Below are positions 30,588 through 39,341 of a DNA stretch of 64,000 nt, one piece after another. Each line of letters opens with the position of its first letter. The stretch's first letter is position 1. Source of the stretch: Micromonospora zamorensis (lineage in GTDB: Bacteria; Actinomycetota; Actinomycetes; Mycobacteriales; Micromonosporaceae); the NCBI RefSeq assembly GCF_900090275.1, contig NZ_LT607755.1:2728001-2792000 (forward strand), given 5' to 3'. A program made the position numbers and the translations under genes. Below the pieces are notes generated by a model. It was not told where the DNA came from, did no database searches, and saw nothing but the letters and a program-made list of their open reading frames with translations.

Positions 30588-30833
30588 GTGCTGATCTGGA
30601 TCGTGCTCGCGGTGGTGCTGCTTCCCCTCGTGGCGCTCGCGTTGGCCGTGCGCCCGGTGCTGACCCGGCTGCCTGGGCTGCGGCGCGCCGCCGTGGCGTT
30701 GCAGCGGCGGGCCGCCGAGGCCGAGGCGCTACGGGAGACGGCCGAGTCGTTGCAGCAGCGCGCCGAGGGTGTGCAACGCCAACTCGACACCACGTCTCAG
30801 CGGCTCGCGCTGATCAAGGCCAAGCGCGGCTGA
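30588..30833 (+). CDS. Small membrane protein with coiled-coil tail, between pafC and tatA
   Basis: GTG 30588 lies 7 nt after TAGGCT (30575-30580); the product has 81 residues. Residues 1-22 are one membrane helix, and about 36-75 form an Ala/Glu/Gln/Arg-rich coiled coil ([20 protein letters not shown]). No family is recognised. It lies within the pafBC-tatAC order and has its own promoter hexamer overlapping the pafC stop. A scaffolding or envelope role is conceivable but not shown. Confidence 0.68.
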   Translation: MLIWIVLAVVLLPLVALALAVRPVLTRLPGLRRAAVALQRRAAEAEALRETAESLQQRAEGVQRQLDTTSQRLALIKAKRG

Positions 30834-30990
30834 CCAACCGGTCGTTCGGGTTGTTGACGGATCATCCCGGGTTGGTCAAGACTTCACCCTCCGGGCCAGA
30901 CCATCACCACCCGGCGGGTGGCGGGCGGCCGATCCGCACGTACGATGGGCTGCGTACCACCCCTCGGACACAGACCGACTGGAGCTTCTC

Positions 30991-31305
30991 ATGGGTGCCC
31001 TCAAGCCGTGGCACATCGCTGTTCTCGTGGTTGTGCTGATCCTGCTCTTCGGTGCGAAGCGGCTCCCCGACGCTGCCCGTTCGCTGGGTCGGTCGCTGCG
31101 GATCATCAAGGCCGAGACCAAGAGCCTGCAGGACGACGACCGCGACCTCGCCGAGAAGGCCGACGCGCAGTCCGGCTACCAGCCGCTGCCGCCGCACGCC
31201 GGGCAGCAGGCGCCGTACACCGGGCAGCCGCAGCAGGCGCCCTACCAGCAGGCGCCGACGCAGCAGCCGGTCGTCGACCCGGTGCACCGCGTCCGCGACA
31301 ACTGA
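30991..31305 (+). CDS. tatA: Sec-independent translocase subunit TatA
   Basis: The 104-residue protein begins [26 protein letters not shown], a short membrane helix (8-24) followed by the [21 protein letters not shown] amphipathic helix that defines TatA. The tail is Pro/Gln-rich and disordered. TatA oligomers form the passage for folded proteins. A TACGAT hexamer at 30941-30946 is a likely -10, giving a leader of about 40 nt. tatC follows 18 nt downstream. Confidence 0.96.
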   Translation: MGALKPWHIAVLVVVLILLFGAKRLPDAARSLGRSLRIIKAETKSLQDDDRDLAEKADAQSGYQPLPPHAGQQAPYTGQPQQAPYQQAPTQQPVVDPVHRVRDN

Positions 31306-31323
31306 CCGAAGGGCCCCACCATC

Positions 31324-32277
31324 GTGGCCTTCGCACTGCGTAAACGCGGCCCAAAGGCGTTCGAGCGGGCCGCCGACGGCTCGATGACGCTCATCGAGCA
31401 CGTCCGCGAACTGCGTAACCGGCTGTTCCGCGCGTCGCTGGCGATCATGATCGGCTTCGGCTTCGGTATCTGGCTGGCCGAGCCGGTCCGGTTGTTGCTG
31501 TCGAAGCCGTACTGCGACCTGCCCGGGTCGGTCGACCCGGTCACCGACAAGTGCCTGTTCGTTCAGCTCGGTCCTGCGGACCTGTTCCTGCTGAACCTCA
31601 AGATCGGCCTGTGGGTGGGCCTGATCATCGCGGCGCCGATCTGGCTCTACCAGCTCTGGGCGTTCATCGCGCCCGGCCTGCACCGGCACGAGCGGCGCTA
31701 CGCCTATGCCTTCACGGCCCTGGCGGCGCCGCTCTTCGCGGCCGGTGCGGTGCTGGCGTACTTCGTCACCGCCAAGGGCCTCGAGTTCCTGATGAACGTG
31801 TCCGGCGATGACATCTCGACCACCCTGGAAGTCACTCGGTACATCTCCTTCGTCACCAATCTGATCCTGCTGTTCGGGGTGGCGTTCGAGTTCCCGTTGA
31901 TCGTGCTGATGCTCAACTTCGTCGGCATCGCCAGCGCGAAGCGGCTGCTCAGCTGGTGGCGGGTGGCGATCTTCGTGTTCTTCGCCTTCTCCGCCGTGGT
32001 CACCCCCACCCCGGACCCGTTCGGGATGACCGCGTTGGCGCTCTGCCTCTCCGCCCTCTACTTCGGTGCGGTCGGGGTCGCGTTCATCAACGACCGGCGG
32101 CGTGGGCGGGGCAAGGAGGTCTACGCCGGCATCGACGACGACGAGGTGTCGCCGTTGGAGTTCGACAAGGACCCGGTCGTGGCCGGGCAGCGGGTCGACT
32201 CGACAGCGCCGATCGGCGTACCCGAGCCGATCGCCAGGCCGGCACCGATCGAGCGTCGCTACGACGACATGACCTGA
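31324..32277 (+). CDS. tatC: Sec-independent translocase subunit TatC
   Basis: GTG 31324 begins a 317-residue protein with six membrane helices. The signatures SMTLIEHVRELRNRLF at the N-terminus and FEFPLIVLMLNFVGI and FAFSAVVTPTPDPFGMTALALCL are those of TatC. It recognises the twin-arginine motif of exported folded proteins; the GH127 enzyme in this window carries such a signal. The C-terminal 60 residues form an acidic cytoplasmic tail longer than in enterobacteria. Confidence 0.97.
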   Translation: MAFALRKRGPKAFERAADGSMTLIEHVRELRNRLFRASLAIMIGFGFGIWLAEPVRLLLSKPYCDLPGSVDPVTDKCLFVQLGPADLFLLNLKIGLWVGLIIAAPIWLYQLWAFIAPGLHRHERRYAYAFTALAAPLFAAGAVLAYFVTAKGLEFLMNVSGDDISTTLEVTRYISFVTNLILLFGVAFEFPLIVLMLNFVGIASAKRLLSWWRVAIFVFFAFSAVVTPTPDPFGMTALALCLSALYFGAVGVAFINDRRRGRGKEVYAGIDDDEVSPLEFDKDPVVAGQRVDSTAPIGVPEPIARPAPIERRYDDMT

Positions 32278-32299
32278 CGCCTCGGCGTGCTGGGTCCAC

Positions 32300-32332
32300 C
32301 AACGCCGTCCCCGCCTGGCGGGGACGGCGTTG
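32300..32332 (+). terminator. Terminator downstream of tatC
   Basis: CAACGCCGTCCCC (32300-32312) and GGGGACGGCGTTG (32320-32332) form a perfect 13-bp stem with a 7-nt loop, 23 nt after the tatC stop. Confidence 0.8.
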
Positions 32333-32393
32333 TCGGTCCTGTGGGCAGACGCCCGGGTCGCGCGACCGTTGCGGCGAACGGCATCATGCATCC

Positions 32394-32789
32394 ATGAACT
32401 CCGGTGCCATCATCACCATTCTCATAGGTGTGTCCCTGGCGTGCGTCGGCGTGGTGCAGGCATGGGGGATCCGGAAGCTGCGCCGAACCGGCGTGGCATC
32501 TGTCGGCACAGTGATAGGCCACGAGAGGACCGTCGACGACGGCGCGCTCTACGCACCGGTGATCGCCTTCGTCGACGAGAACGGCCGCAAGCGCCAGTTC
32601 ACGGTCGCCATACGATCCAGCGGGCGTGTCCACCGCGTCGGGCAGGAGGTTCCGGTGATCTACCCGCCGGGGTGTCCGAACGACCCGAGACTGGCCTCGT
32701 TCAGGCACCACCTGGTGACGGTCGGTCTGCCGCTGGCAGTGGGCGCGTTGTTCGCTTTCCTCGGCCTGTTCGGTTTACGGCAGGTGTGA
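32394..32789 (+). CDS. DUF3592-like two-helix membrane protein
   Basis: The product has 131 residues with membrane helices at about 4-24 and 108-128. A soluble beta-rich loop lies between (VASVGTVIGHERTVDDGALYAPVIAFVDENGRKRQFTV). The loop resembles DUF3592 proteins, including the VPVIYPPGCPNDPRLAS stretch near its end. The function of this family is unknown. It lies between the tatC terminator and the lipid-kinase gene. The start ATG 32394 has CATCAT 6 nt upstream. Confidence 0.75.
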   Translation: MNSGAIITILIGVSLACVGVVQAWGIRKLRRTGVASVGTVIGHERTVDDGALYAPVIAFVDENGRKRQFTVAIRSSGRVHRVGQEVPVIYPPGCPNDPRLASFRHHLVTVGLPLAVGALFAFLGLFGLRQV

Positions 32790-32861
32790 ATGCCGTTCCG
32801 CCGTGCAGGGCCGTCTGAATGCGGCTTGGCCGGCCGTCGTCCGACCGCTACGGTGCTGCCC

Positions 32862-33779
32862 GTGACCGCAGAAGATCACCTGAACGGCCCCATCGCCGTG
32901 CTCGCCAACTCGACCGCTGGGCGAGGCCGTTACAGCGCTCTGCTGCCACGGCTGTTGGACGGTCTGGCTGCCGCCGGGCGACCAATCCGGCTGCTGACGG
33001 CGACCGGTCCGGCCGAGGCGGAGGCGGCGTGCCGGGCTGCGGTCGCCGACGGTGCGGGCGCGCTGGTTGCGATCGGCGGGGACGGAACCGTGCACCGGGC
33101 GTTGCAGACGGTCGCCGGCACGGATGTGCCGTTCGGCCCGATCCCGGCCGGCACCGGCAACGACTTCGCCCTGGACACGGGTTTTCCGGCTGACCCCCTC
33201 GCAGCGGCGGAGGTGATCGCGTCGGCGTTGCGCGACGGCCGCAGCCGCGCCGTGGACCTGGCCCGGATGACCGGCGGCGACGGCAGCAGCGAGCGCTGGT
33301 ACGGGGCGGTCCTCGCGGCCGGGTTCGACGCGATCGTCAACGAGCGGGCCAACCGGATGCGCTGGCCGCGTGGCCCTCGCCGCTACGATCTGGCGATCCT
33401 GGTCGAGCTGGCCCGGCTGCGCCCCCGCCGCTACACGCTGCGCCTCGACGGGGTGCCGCACGAGTTGGACGCGGTGCTGGTGGCGGTGGGTAACTGCCCG
33501 ACGTACGGCGGCGGGATGCGAATCTGTCCCGACGCCGACCCGACCGACGGGCTGCTCGACGTGGTGGTGGCGGGCCGGGTCAACCGGCGGACCCTGATCC
33601 GGGTGAAGCCGCGCATCTACCAGGGCACCCACGTCAGCCACCCGCTCGTGCGCAGCTTCCGCGCCCGCACGGTGGAGTTGAGCGCCGAGGGCATCACCAC
33701 GTACGCCGACGGGGAACGTTCGTTGGGCCTGCCGGTGACGATCAGCGCCGTCCCGGGCGCCCTGCGACTGTTGCGTTGA
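32862..33779 (+). CDS. Diacylglycerol kinase-like lipid kinase
   Basis: GTG 32862 is 7 nt after TACGGT; the product has 305 residues. The catalytic-domain signature GALVAIGGDGTVHRALQTVAGTDVPFGPIPAGTGNDFAL is complete, with GGDGT as the nucleotide loop. The C-terminal beta-sandwich includes GNCPTYGGGMRICPDADPTDGLLDVV. It should phosphorylate diacylglycerol or a similar lipid at the membrane. An alternative ATG at 32790 would add 24 residues without support. Its last 38 nt overlap the convergent EamA gene. Confidence 0.9.
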   Translation: MTAEDHLNGPIAVLANSTAGRGRYSALLPRLLDGLAAAGRPIRLLTATGPAEAEAACRAAVADGAGALVAIGGDGTVHRALQTVAGTDVPFGPIPAGTGNDFALDTGFPADPLAAAEVIASALRDGRSRAVDLARMTGGDGSSERWYGAVLAAGFDAIVNERANRMRWPRGPRRYDLAILVELARLRPRRYTLRLDGVPHELDAVLVAVGNCPTYGGGMRICPDADPTDGLLDVVVAGRVNRRTLIRVKPRIYQGTHVSHPLVRSFRARTVELSAEGITTYADGERSLGLPVTISAVPGALRLLR

Positions 33780-34653
33780 CCCGTACCGCACCGATGCTGG
33801 CCGCGATGACCAGCACGATGGCGGCGCACTCCAGCACTGTCAGGGCCTGTCGCAGCACCAACCACCCGGCGAGCGTGGCGATGGCCGGCCCGAGGCTCAT
33901 CAGCACGGCGAAGGTGGCGGTGGGCATCCGCCGCAGCGCCAGCAGCTCCAGCGTGTAGGGCAGGCCGGAGGCGAGCACCGCGAGGGCGGTGCCCAGCGCC
34001 AGCACCGGCGGGTCGAGCAGCACCGCGCCGCCGTCGACGATGCCCAGCGGCAGGGTGACCAGCGCGGCGAGGGTCAGTGCCAGGGCCAGCCCGTCCGCGC
34101 CCGGGAACCGGCTGCCGACGCGCGCGCTCAGCACGATGTAAGCGGCCCACATGGCGCCGGCGCCGAACGCGAAGGCCACGCCGACCGGGTCCAGTCGGTC
34201 GAAGCCGCCCTGGCCGAGCAGCGCCACCCCGGCCAGCGCGAGCCCCGCCCAGCCCCAGCTGGCCAGTCGTCGGGCGCTGAACACCGACAGCGCCAACGGG
34301 CCGAGCACCTCCAGCGTCACCGCCGGACCCAGCGGGATGCGTTCGATGGCCTGGTAGAAGAGCGAGTTCATGCCGGCCAGCGCCAACCCGAACGCGCCCG
34401 CCGCGAGCCAGGCCGAACGGTCGTGGCCGCGCAGCCGGGGCCGGCACACGATGAGCAGCAACACCGCTGAGATCGTCAACCGCAGGGTCACGGCGCCGGC
34501 CACCCCGGTGCGCGGGAAGAGCAGCGCGGCCACGGCGGAGCCGAACTGCACCGAGAGGGCCCCGCCGAGCACCAGGCCCACGGCGGCAGCGCCACCGCGC
34601 CGGGCCGGTGGTGCGTCGGCCGGTGGTGGCGTGGGCAGCAGGATCTCGGTCAC
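33742..34653 (-). CDS. EamA-family (DMT) transporter
   Basis: GTG 34653 lies 7 nt from TACCGT; the product has 303 residues with ten membrane helices in two EamA repeats. PLGPAVTLEVLGPLALSVFSARR and RRMPTATFAVLMSLGPAIATLAGWLVL are the characteristic end segments, closest to RhtA-type threonine/homoserine exporters. It probably exports an amino acid or other metabolite. Its 3' end overlaps the lipid-kinase gene tail to tail by 38 nt. Confidence 0.88.
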   Translation of the reverse strand: MTEILLPTPPPADAPPARRGGAAAVGLVLGGALSVQFGSAVAALLFPRTGVAGAVTLRLTISAVLLLIVCRPRLRGHDRSAWLAAGAFGLALAGMNSLFYQAIERIPLGPAVTLEVLGPLALSVFSARRLASWGWAGLALAGVALLGQGGFDRLDPVGVAFAFGAGAMWAAYIVLSARVGSRFPGADGLALALTLAALVTLPLGIVDGGAVLLDPPVLALGTALAVLASGLPYTLELLALRRMPTATFAVLMSLGPAIATLAGWLVLRQALTVLECAAIVLVIAASIGAVRVNATVAGRPGRR

Positions 34654-34802
34654 GGGCACGACGGTAGGCGGCCCCTTACGGCCATCCTTCGGCGGGTCCA
34701 CCGGCCGACAAGGGCGAGCCCGTCACTCGACTACTGCCGAAGCTGGGCCGACACGGCCGTAAGCGGTCGCCAACGTGGTGCTACCGGCGTACGGTCGCTG
34801 GT
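34654..34802. promoter_or_regulatory. Divergent leaderless promoters, EamA gene and toxin-antitoxin pair
   Basis: Reverse strand TACCGT (34666-34661) and forward strand TACGGT (34790-34795) each lie exactly 7 nt from their start codons. No ribosome binding site precedes either gene. No obvious antitoxin operator palindrome is seen in between. Confidence 0.55.
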
Positions 34803-35111
34803 ATGACCAGCGCGATGAGGAAACTGTCCATCTCCGTGCCACCCGACGTGGCTGAGCGGCTGGAGCGCGAAACCAACGCGAGCGCGTACATCACCCAGGC
34901 CGTCCGTGACCGGATGCGGCTGGACGCCCTGGACGCGGAGCTGGCCCACCAGGGCATCCCGATCACCGAGCAGGGCGTGGCCGAGGCGCGCGCCCGCCGG
35001 GCCGCCGTGGAGGCCGACTGGTCCCCGGAGCGCCGCAGCGCCCTTCGCGAGCGGGTCCGCCAGCACGCGCTGGACGCCGCCGCCGGAACGCCCGAACAAC
35101 CGGCCGCGTGA
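34803..35111 (+). CDS. Ribbon-helix-helix-like antitoxin
   Basis: The 102-residue protein starts MTSAMRKLSISVPPDVAERLERETNASAYITQAVRDRMR, a ribbon-helix-helix DNA-binding segment. A charged helical C-terminal half probably binds and neutralises the toxin. It overlaps the PIN gene as GTGA, the usual antitoxin-first order. It should repress its own operon. It is not typical VapB in sequence, so the subfamily is uncertain. Confidence 0.8.
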   Translation: MTSAMRKLSISVPPDVAERLERETNASAYITQAVRDRMRLDALDAELAHQGIPITEQGVAEARARRAAVEADWSPERRSALRERVRQHALDAAAGTPEQPAA

Positions 35112-35506
35112 GCCCCGAGGACGACCGCCCGGTCCGGCTCGTGCTGGACCGGTCGGCACTGCTGGCGTACCTGGCGGGGTCGGTGCATGTCGGGGAGCCG
35201 CTGCACGAGGTCATCCAGGACCGCAACAGGTTCGGCGTCACCGCCGTGACCGCGGCGGAGGCCCTGGCGATCGTCACCGACCCGAAGGAACGAGCGACCC
35301 TGCACCGCCTGCTGAACCTGGACGCTTGTGAGGTGCTCTCCACCGAGGGGCGCTCCTGGCACGAACTCAGCTTCTGGCGCACGGTGACGGGCCGTGCCGA
35401 TCTGGCCACCACAGCGCTGGCCGTCCTCGAACACGACGCCTCGATCCTGACCGCTGAGGACCGGTACGGTGACGGCGAGCTACCAGTGATCCACATTCCC
35501 GGCTGA
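35108..35506 (+). CDS. PIN-domain ribonuclease toxin
   Basis: The product has 132 residues with the four acidic residues of PIN nucleases in order: Asp14 in LVLDRSALLAYL, Glu51 in TAAEALAI, Asp98 in GRADLATTALAV and Asp118 in LTAEDRY. The set is complete, so the enzyme should be active, cutting RNA in a metal-dependent way. It is coupled to the antitoxin by a 4-nt overlap and ends 18 nt from the convergent HAD gene. Confidence 0.83.
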   Translation: MSPEDDRPVRLVLDRSALLAYLAGSVHVGEPLHEVIQDRNRFGVTAVTAAEALAIVTDPKERATLHRLLNLDACEVLSTEGRSWHELSFWRTVTGRADLATTALAVLEHDASILTAEDRYGDGELPVIHIPG

Positions 35507-35524
35507 CGGCACGGAAACCGCAGG

Positions 35525-36289
35525 TCAGGCCGGCAGGGCGAGATCGAGGACGGCGCCCAGCCCGTTCTCCCGACCGGGTTCGGCGGCCGGGAGCACCAGC
35601 GCCGCGCAGCCGGCGGTCACCGCGCCCGCGTCGGCTGGTGTGTCACCGACCATCAGCGTCTGTTCCGGGTCGACACCGAGCATCCCGCAGGCGCGCCAGA
35701 AGATCGCCGGGTCGGGCTTGCAGCGCCCCACCTCGTACGAGAGCACGAACGCGCCGACCAGGTCGGTCAAACCCCACGTGTCGAAGTGCGGCCGCAGGTC
35801 GAAGCCGATGTTGCTGACCACGGCGACCGGCACCCCGGCGTCGCGCAACGCGGTCAGCGTGGGCGCGGTGTCCGCGTACGGCAGCCAGCCCTCGGCGGTC
35901 AGCAGCCGCTCGTAGAGCGCGTCGGCGAAACCCTCGATGCCCGCGTCGACCGTCTCGGCCAGCCCGGTGTACGCGCCCCGGTGGGCGTGTTGGTAGAGGT
36001 CCCGATCGGCCCACAGCTCGGCCAACCGTGGTGGCACCCGCGCCGGCAGGGGCCCTCCGGCACGCCCGGCGGTGAGGAGCCGGTCGGCCAGTGAGGTGGC
36101 CCGGACCCGATCCAGGGTGACCCCGCACGCCGCCGCGGCCTCCAGCACCCACTGCCGGGGCTCCTCCACCTGGGCCAGGGTGCCGTGGAAGTCGAAGAGC
36201 ACCGCCTTCACGGGCCGTCGGGACGCCCGGGGGGCGGCGGCCTCGTTGCCCGGCGAAGGGGTCTGGGTCGGTTCGGCATGGTCCGGCAC
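35525..36289 (-). CDS. HAD-superfamily hydrolase
   Basis: GTG 36289 is chosen from a TAGGGT hexamer 7 nt upstream; the product has 254 residues. The signature is VLFDFHGTLAQVEEP, where the usual second Asp of DxD is replaced by His (DFHGT). This is a real difference from standard HAD phosphatases, seen also in some bacterial HAD proteins. Motif II is VVSNIG, the lysine lies in CKPDPAIFWRAC and the acidic motif IV is MVGDTPADAG. It is probably still a hydrolase, though the acid/base is changed. It is divergent from helY. Confidence 0.83.
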   Translation of the reverse strand: MPDHAEPTQTPSPGNEAAAPRASRRPVKAVLFDFHGTLAQVEEPRQWVLEAAAACGVTLDRVRATSLADRLLTAGRAGGPLPARVPPRLAELWADRDLYQHAHRGAYTGLAETVDAGIEGFADALYERLLTAEGWLPYADTAPTLTALRDAGVPVAVVSNIGFDLRPHFDTWGLTDLVGAFVLSYEVGRCKPDPAIFWRACGMLGVDPEQTLMVGDTPADAGAVTAGCAALVLPAAEPGRENGLGAVLDLALPA

Positions 36290-36375
36290 GCCGTGCACCC
36301 TACCGACCGCCGCCGACGGCACCTCCGGACGGCCTTGTGGGGTGTCGTGTCCCGGCACGCACTAATCTTGGTGTC
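36290..36375. promoter_or_regulatory. Divergent leaderless promoters, HAD gene and helY
   Basis: Reverse strand TAGGGT (36302-36297) and forward strand TAATCT (36363-36368) are each 7 nt from their start codons. Confidence 0.6.
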
Positions 36376-39177
36376 ATGTCGAGTCCCGCCGAGCGTTACG
36401 CAGCGGCGCGCCGCCGGGCCGCGCAGGCCTCACAGTTTCCCGCGCTGGACGAGTTCGCCCTTGACCTGGGGTTCGACCTCGACGACTTTCAGCGTGAGGC
36501 GTGTCAGTCGCTGGAGCGGGGCAGCGGTGTGCTGGTCTGCGCACCCACCGGCGCCGGCAAGACGGTGGTCGGCGAGTTCGCCGTCCACCTTGCGTTGCGC
36601 GGGCGGCCCGACGACCCCGTGACCGCCGACGACACGGCGACCCCGCCGCCCCGGCGCAAGTGCTTCTACACCACGCCGATCAAGGCGCTGTCCAACCAGA
36701 AGTACCACGACATGGTCGCCCGGTACGGCGCCGAGCAGGTCGGTCTGCTGACCGGTGACAACGCGATCAACGGCGACGCGCCTGTGGTGGTGATGACCAC
36801 CGAGGTGCTGCGCAACATGCTCTACGCGGGCTCCAGCACGCTGCAGGGGCTGGCGTACGTGGTGATGGACGAGGTGCACTACCTGGCCGACCGGTTCCGT
36901 GGCGGGGTGTGGGAAGAGGTGATCATCCACCTTCCCGCCTCGGTCACCCTGGTCTCGTTGTCGGCGACGGTCTCCAACGCCGAGGAGTTCGCCGACTGGC
37001 TGGTCACCGTGCGCGGCGAGACCGCGGTGGTGGTCAGCGAGCACCGACCGGTGCCGTTGTGGCAGCACATGCTGGTCGGCAAGCGGATGTTCGACCTGTT
37101 CCACGACGCCGACGCCGCCCGCAAGCACGACGTGCACCCCGAGTTGCTGCGCTACACCCGGGAGACCGTGCGGCGGCTGGAGTTGGGCGAGGGACGCAGC
37201 GCGGGGCCCGGCGCGGGTCGGCGCGGCCCGCGCTGGCGTGGCCCGATGCGCCCGGACATCGTCGACCGACTGGACCGGGAGGGCCTGCTGCCGGCGATCC
37301 TGTTCATCTTCAGTCGGGCCGGCTGCGCCGCCGCGGTGCAGCAGTGCCTCGCCGCCGGGCTCCGGCTGACCTCGCCGGACGAGCGGGCCGAGATCCGCCG
37401 AGTGGTCGAGTCCCGGGTCACCGCCATCCCCGGCGAGGACCTGACAGTGCTGGGCTACTGGGAGTGGCTCGACGGCCTGGAGCGCGGCCTCGCCGCCCAC
37501 CACGCCGGCATGCTGCCGGTGTTCAAGGAGATCGTCGAGGAGTTGTTCGTCCGCGGCCTGGTCAAGGCGGTCTTCGCCACCGAGACGCTGGCGCTGGGCA
37601 TCAACATGCCGGCCCGCTGCGTGGTCCTGGAACGGCTGGTCAAGTACAACGGCGAGGCGCACGTCGACCTGACCCCGGGGGAATACACGCAGCTCACCGG
37701 GCGCGCCGGCCGCCGGGGCATCGACGTGGAGGGGCACGCCGTCGTGGTGTGGTCCCCGGAGACCGACCCACGGCAGGTGGCCGGGCTCGCGTCCACCCGC
37801 ACCTACCCGCTGCGCTCCAGCTTCCGGCCCTCGTACAACATGGCGGTGAACCTGGTCGGCACTGTCGGCGCGGAGCCGGCCCGGGCGCTGCTGGAGTCCT
37901 CGTTCGCCCAGTTCCAGGCGGACCGGTCGGTGGTGGGTCTGGCCCGGCAGGTGCAGCGCAACACCGAGACGATCGAGGCGTACGGCGCGGAGGCCGCCTG
38001 CCACCACGGCGACTTCGACGAGTACTTCGCGCTGCGGGTGGCGATCGCCGATCGGGAGAAGGCCATCGCCCGGCAGGGGCAGACCCAGCGCAAGGCCGCC
38101 GCGGTGGCGTCGCTGGAGAGGCTGCGCGTCGGCGACGTGATCCGGGTGCCGTCGGGCCGTCGGGCCGGGCTTGCCGTCGTGCTGGACCCGGCGACCGGTG
38201 GGTTCGGTGAGCCCCGGCCGTTGGTGCTCACCCAGGACCGCTGGGCCGGACGGGTCAGCCCCGGCGACTTCACCACCCCCGCCGAGGTGCTGGCCCGGAT
38301 CCGGGTGCCCAAGCACTTCAACCACCGTTCACCGGGTGCTCGGCGGGATCTCGCCGCAGAGGTCAGCGGCACCGGTCTGGACCGGCACGGCGGCCGACGG
38401 GGTGGCCGTTCCCGACAGGTGTCCGGGGAGGACCACCAGATCACCCAGCTCCGCACCGAGCTGCGTAACCACCCCTGCCACGCCTGCCCGGAGCGGGAGG
38501 ACCACGCCCGCTGGGCGGAACGGCGTCGGCGGCTGGAGCGCGACACCGAGGAACTGCGCGAGCGCGTCTCCGGGCGTACCGGGTCCCTCGCCCGCACCTT
38601 CGACCGGATCGTCGCGCTGTTGACCGACCGTGGCTACCTCGCTCGCGACGGCGCGGTCACCGACGCGGGGCGGATGCTCGGCCGGATCTGGACCGAGGCG
38701 GACCTGCTGGTCGCCGAGTGCCTGCGCCGCGGAGTGTGGAACGGCCTGTCCCCGGCCGAATTGGCCGCCGCGGTGTCCGTGGTGGTCTTCGAGGCGCGCC
38801 GCGACGTCGACGAGCGGGCGTCGCTGCCGCGCGGGCCGGTGGCCGACGCGGTCGACGAGACGTTGAAGCTGTGGGGAGAGATCGAGGCCGACGAGGCGGC
38901 GCGCGGGCTGAACGCGACCCGGGAGCCGGATCTCGGCTTCGCCTGGCCGGTCTACCGGTGGGCCCGGGGTGAGGTGCTGGCCAAGGTGCTCGGCAGCGGT
39001 CACGAGATCGACGGTGAGATGCCCGCCGGTGATTTCGTCCGGTGGGCGCGACAGGTGGTCGACCTCCTCGGTCAACTCGCCGATTCCGGCGGCGCCTCCC
39101 CGGAGCTGCGTTCCACGGCACGGCAGGCGATCGCGGCGATCAACCGGGGTGTCCTGGCGTACCACACCTCGGCCTGA
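36376..39177 (+). CDS. helY: Ski2-type DEAD/DEAH helicase HelY
   Basis: ATG 36376 gives 933 residues, the usual length for HelY. Motif I APTGAGKT is at 56-63, motif II DEVH at 165-168, motif III SATVSN follows, and motif VI appears in LTGRAGRRGIDVEG. The C-terminal region has the helical DSHCT-type domain of Ski2/Mtr4 helicases. CHACPEREDH is a Cys/His cluster near residue 700. It is probably an RNA helicase in RNA processing or decay. It ends the conserved order seen in M. tuberculosis, where Rv2092c follows tatC. Confidence 0.95.
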   Translation: MSSPAERYAAARRRAAQASQFPALDEFALDLGFDLDDFQREACQSLERGSGVLVCAPTGAGKTVVGEFAVHLALRGRPDDPVTADDTATPPPRRKCFYTTPIKALSNQKYHDMVARYGAEQVGLLTGDNAINGDAPVVVMTTEVLRNMLYAGSSTLQGLAYVVMDEVHYLADRFRGGVWEEVIIHLPASVTLVSLSATVSNAEEFADWLVTVRGETAVVVSEHRPVPLWQHMLVGKRMFDLFHDADAARKHDVHPELLRYTRETVRRLELGEGRSAGPGAGRRGPRWRGPMRPDIVDRLDREGLLPAILFIFSRAGCAAAVQQCLAAGLRLTSPDERAEIRRVVESRVTAIPGEDLTVLGYWEWLDGLERGLAAHHAGMLPVFKEIVEELFVRGLVKAVFATETLALGINMPARCVVLERLVKYNGEAHVDLTPGEYTQLTGRAGRRGIDVEGHAVVVWSPETDPRQVAGLASTRTYPLRSSFRPSYNMAVNLVGTVGAEPARALLESSFAQFQADRSVVGLARQVQRNTETIEAYGAEAACHHGDFDEYFALRVAIADREKAIARQGQTQRKAAAVASLERLRVGDVIRVPSGRRAGLAVVLDPATGGFGEPRPLVLTQDRWAGRVSPGDFTTPAEVLARIRVPKHFNHRSPGARRDLAAEVSGTGLDRHGGRRGGRSRQVSGEDHQITQLRTELRNHPCHACPEREDHARWAERRRRLERDTEELRERVSGRTGSLARTFDRIVALLTDRGYLARDGAVTDAGRMLGRIWTEADLLVAECLRRGVWNGLSPAELAAAVSVVVFEARRDVDERASLPRGPVADAVDETLKLWGEIEADEAARGLNATREPDLGFAWPVYRWARGEVLAKVLGSGHEIDGEMPAGDFVRWARQVVDLLGQLADSGGASPELRSTARQAIAAINRGVLAYHTSA

Positions 39178-39231
39178 TCACCACATTCGATCACCATCGG
39201 TGTCGAATCGACGCATCGGACGGTCACCGTG

Positions 39232-39264
39232 ACAGCACCCCCCGGATAGCCCGGGGGGCGCTGT
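39232..39264 (+). terminator. Terminator downstream of helY
   Basis: ACAGCACCCCCCGG (39232-39245) pairs with 39251-39264 over 14 positions with one mismatch, around a 5-nt loop. Confidence 0.75.
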
Positions 39265-39341
39265 TGCGCCTGATCACGGCACCCCTGATCATTGCCGGAG
39301 CGCCTTGTTGACGCGCCGCTAACAAATGGGGAGAAACCGCC

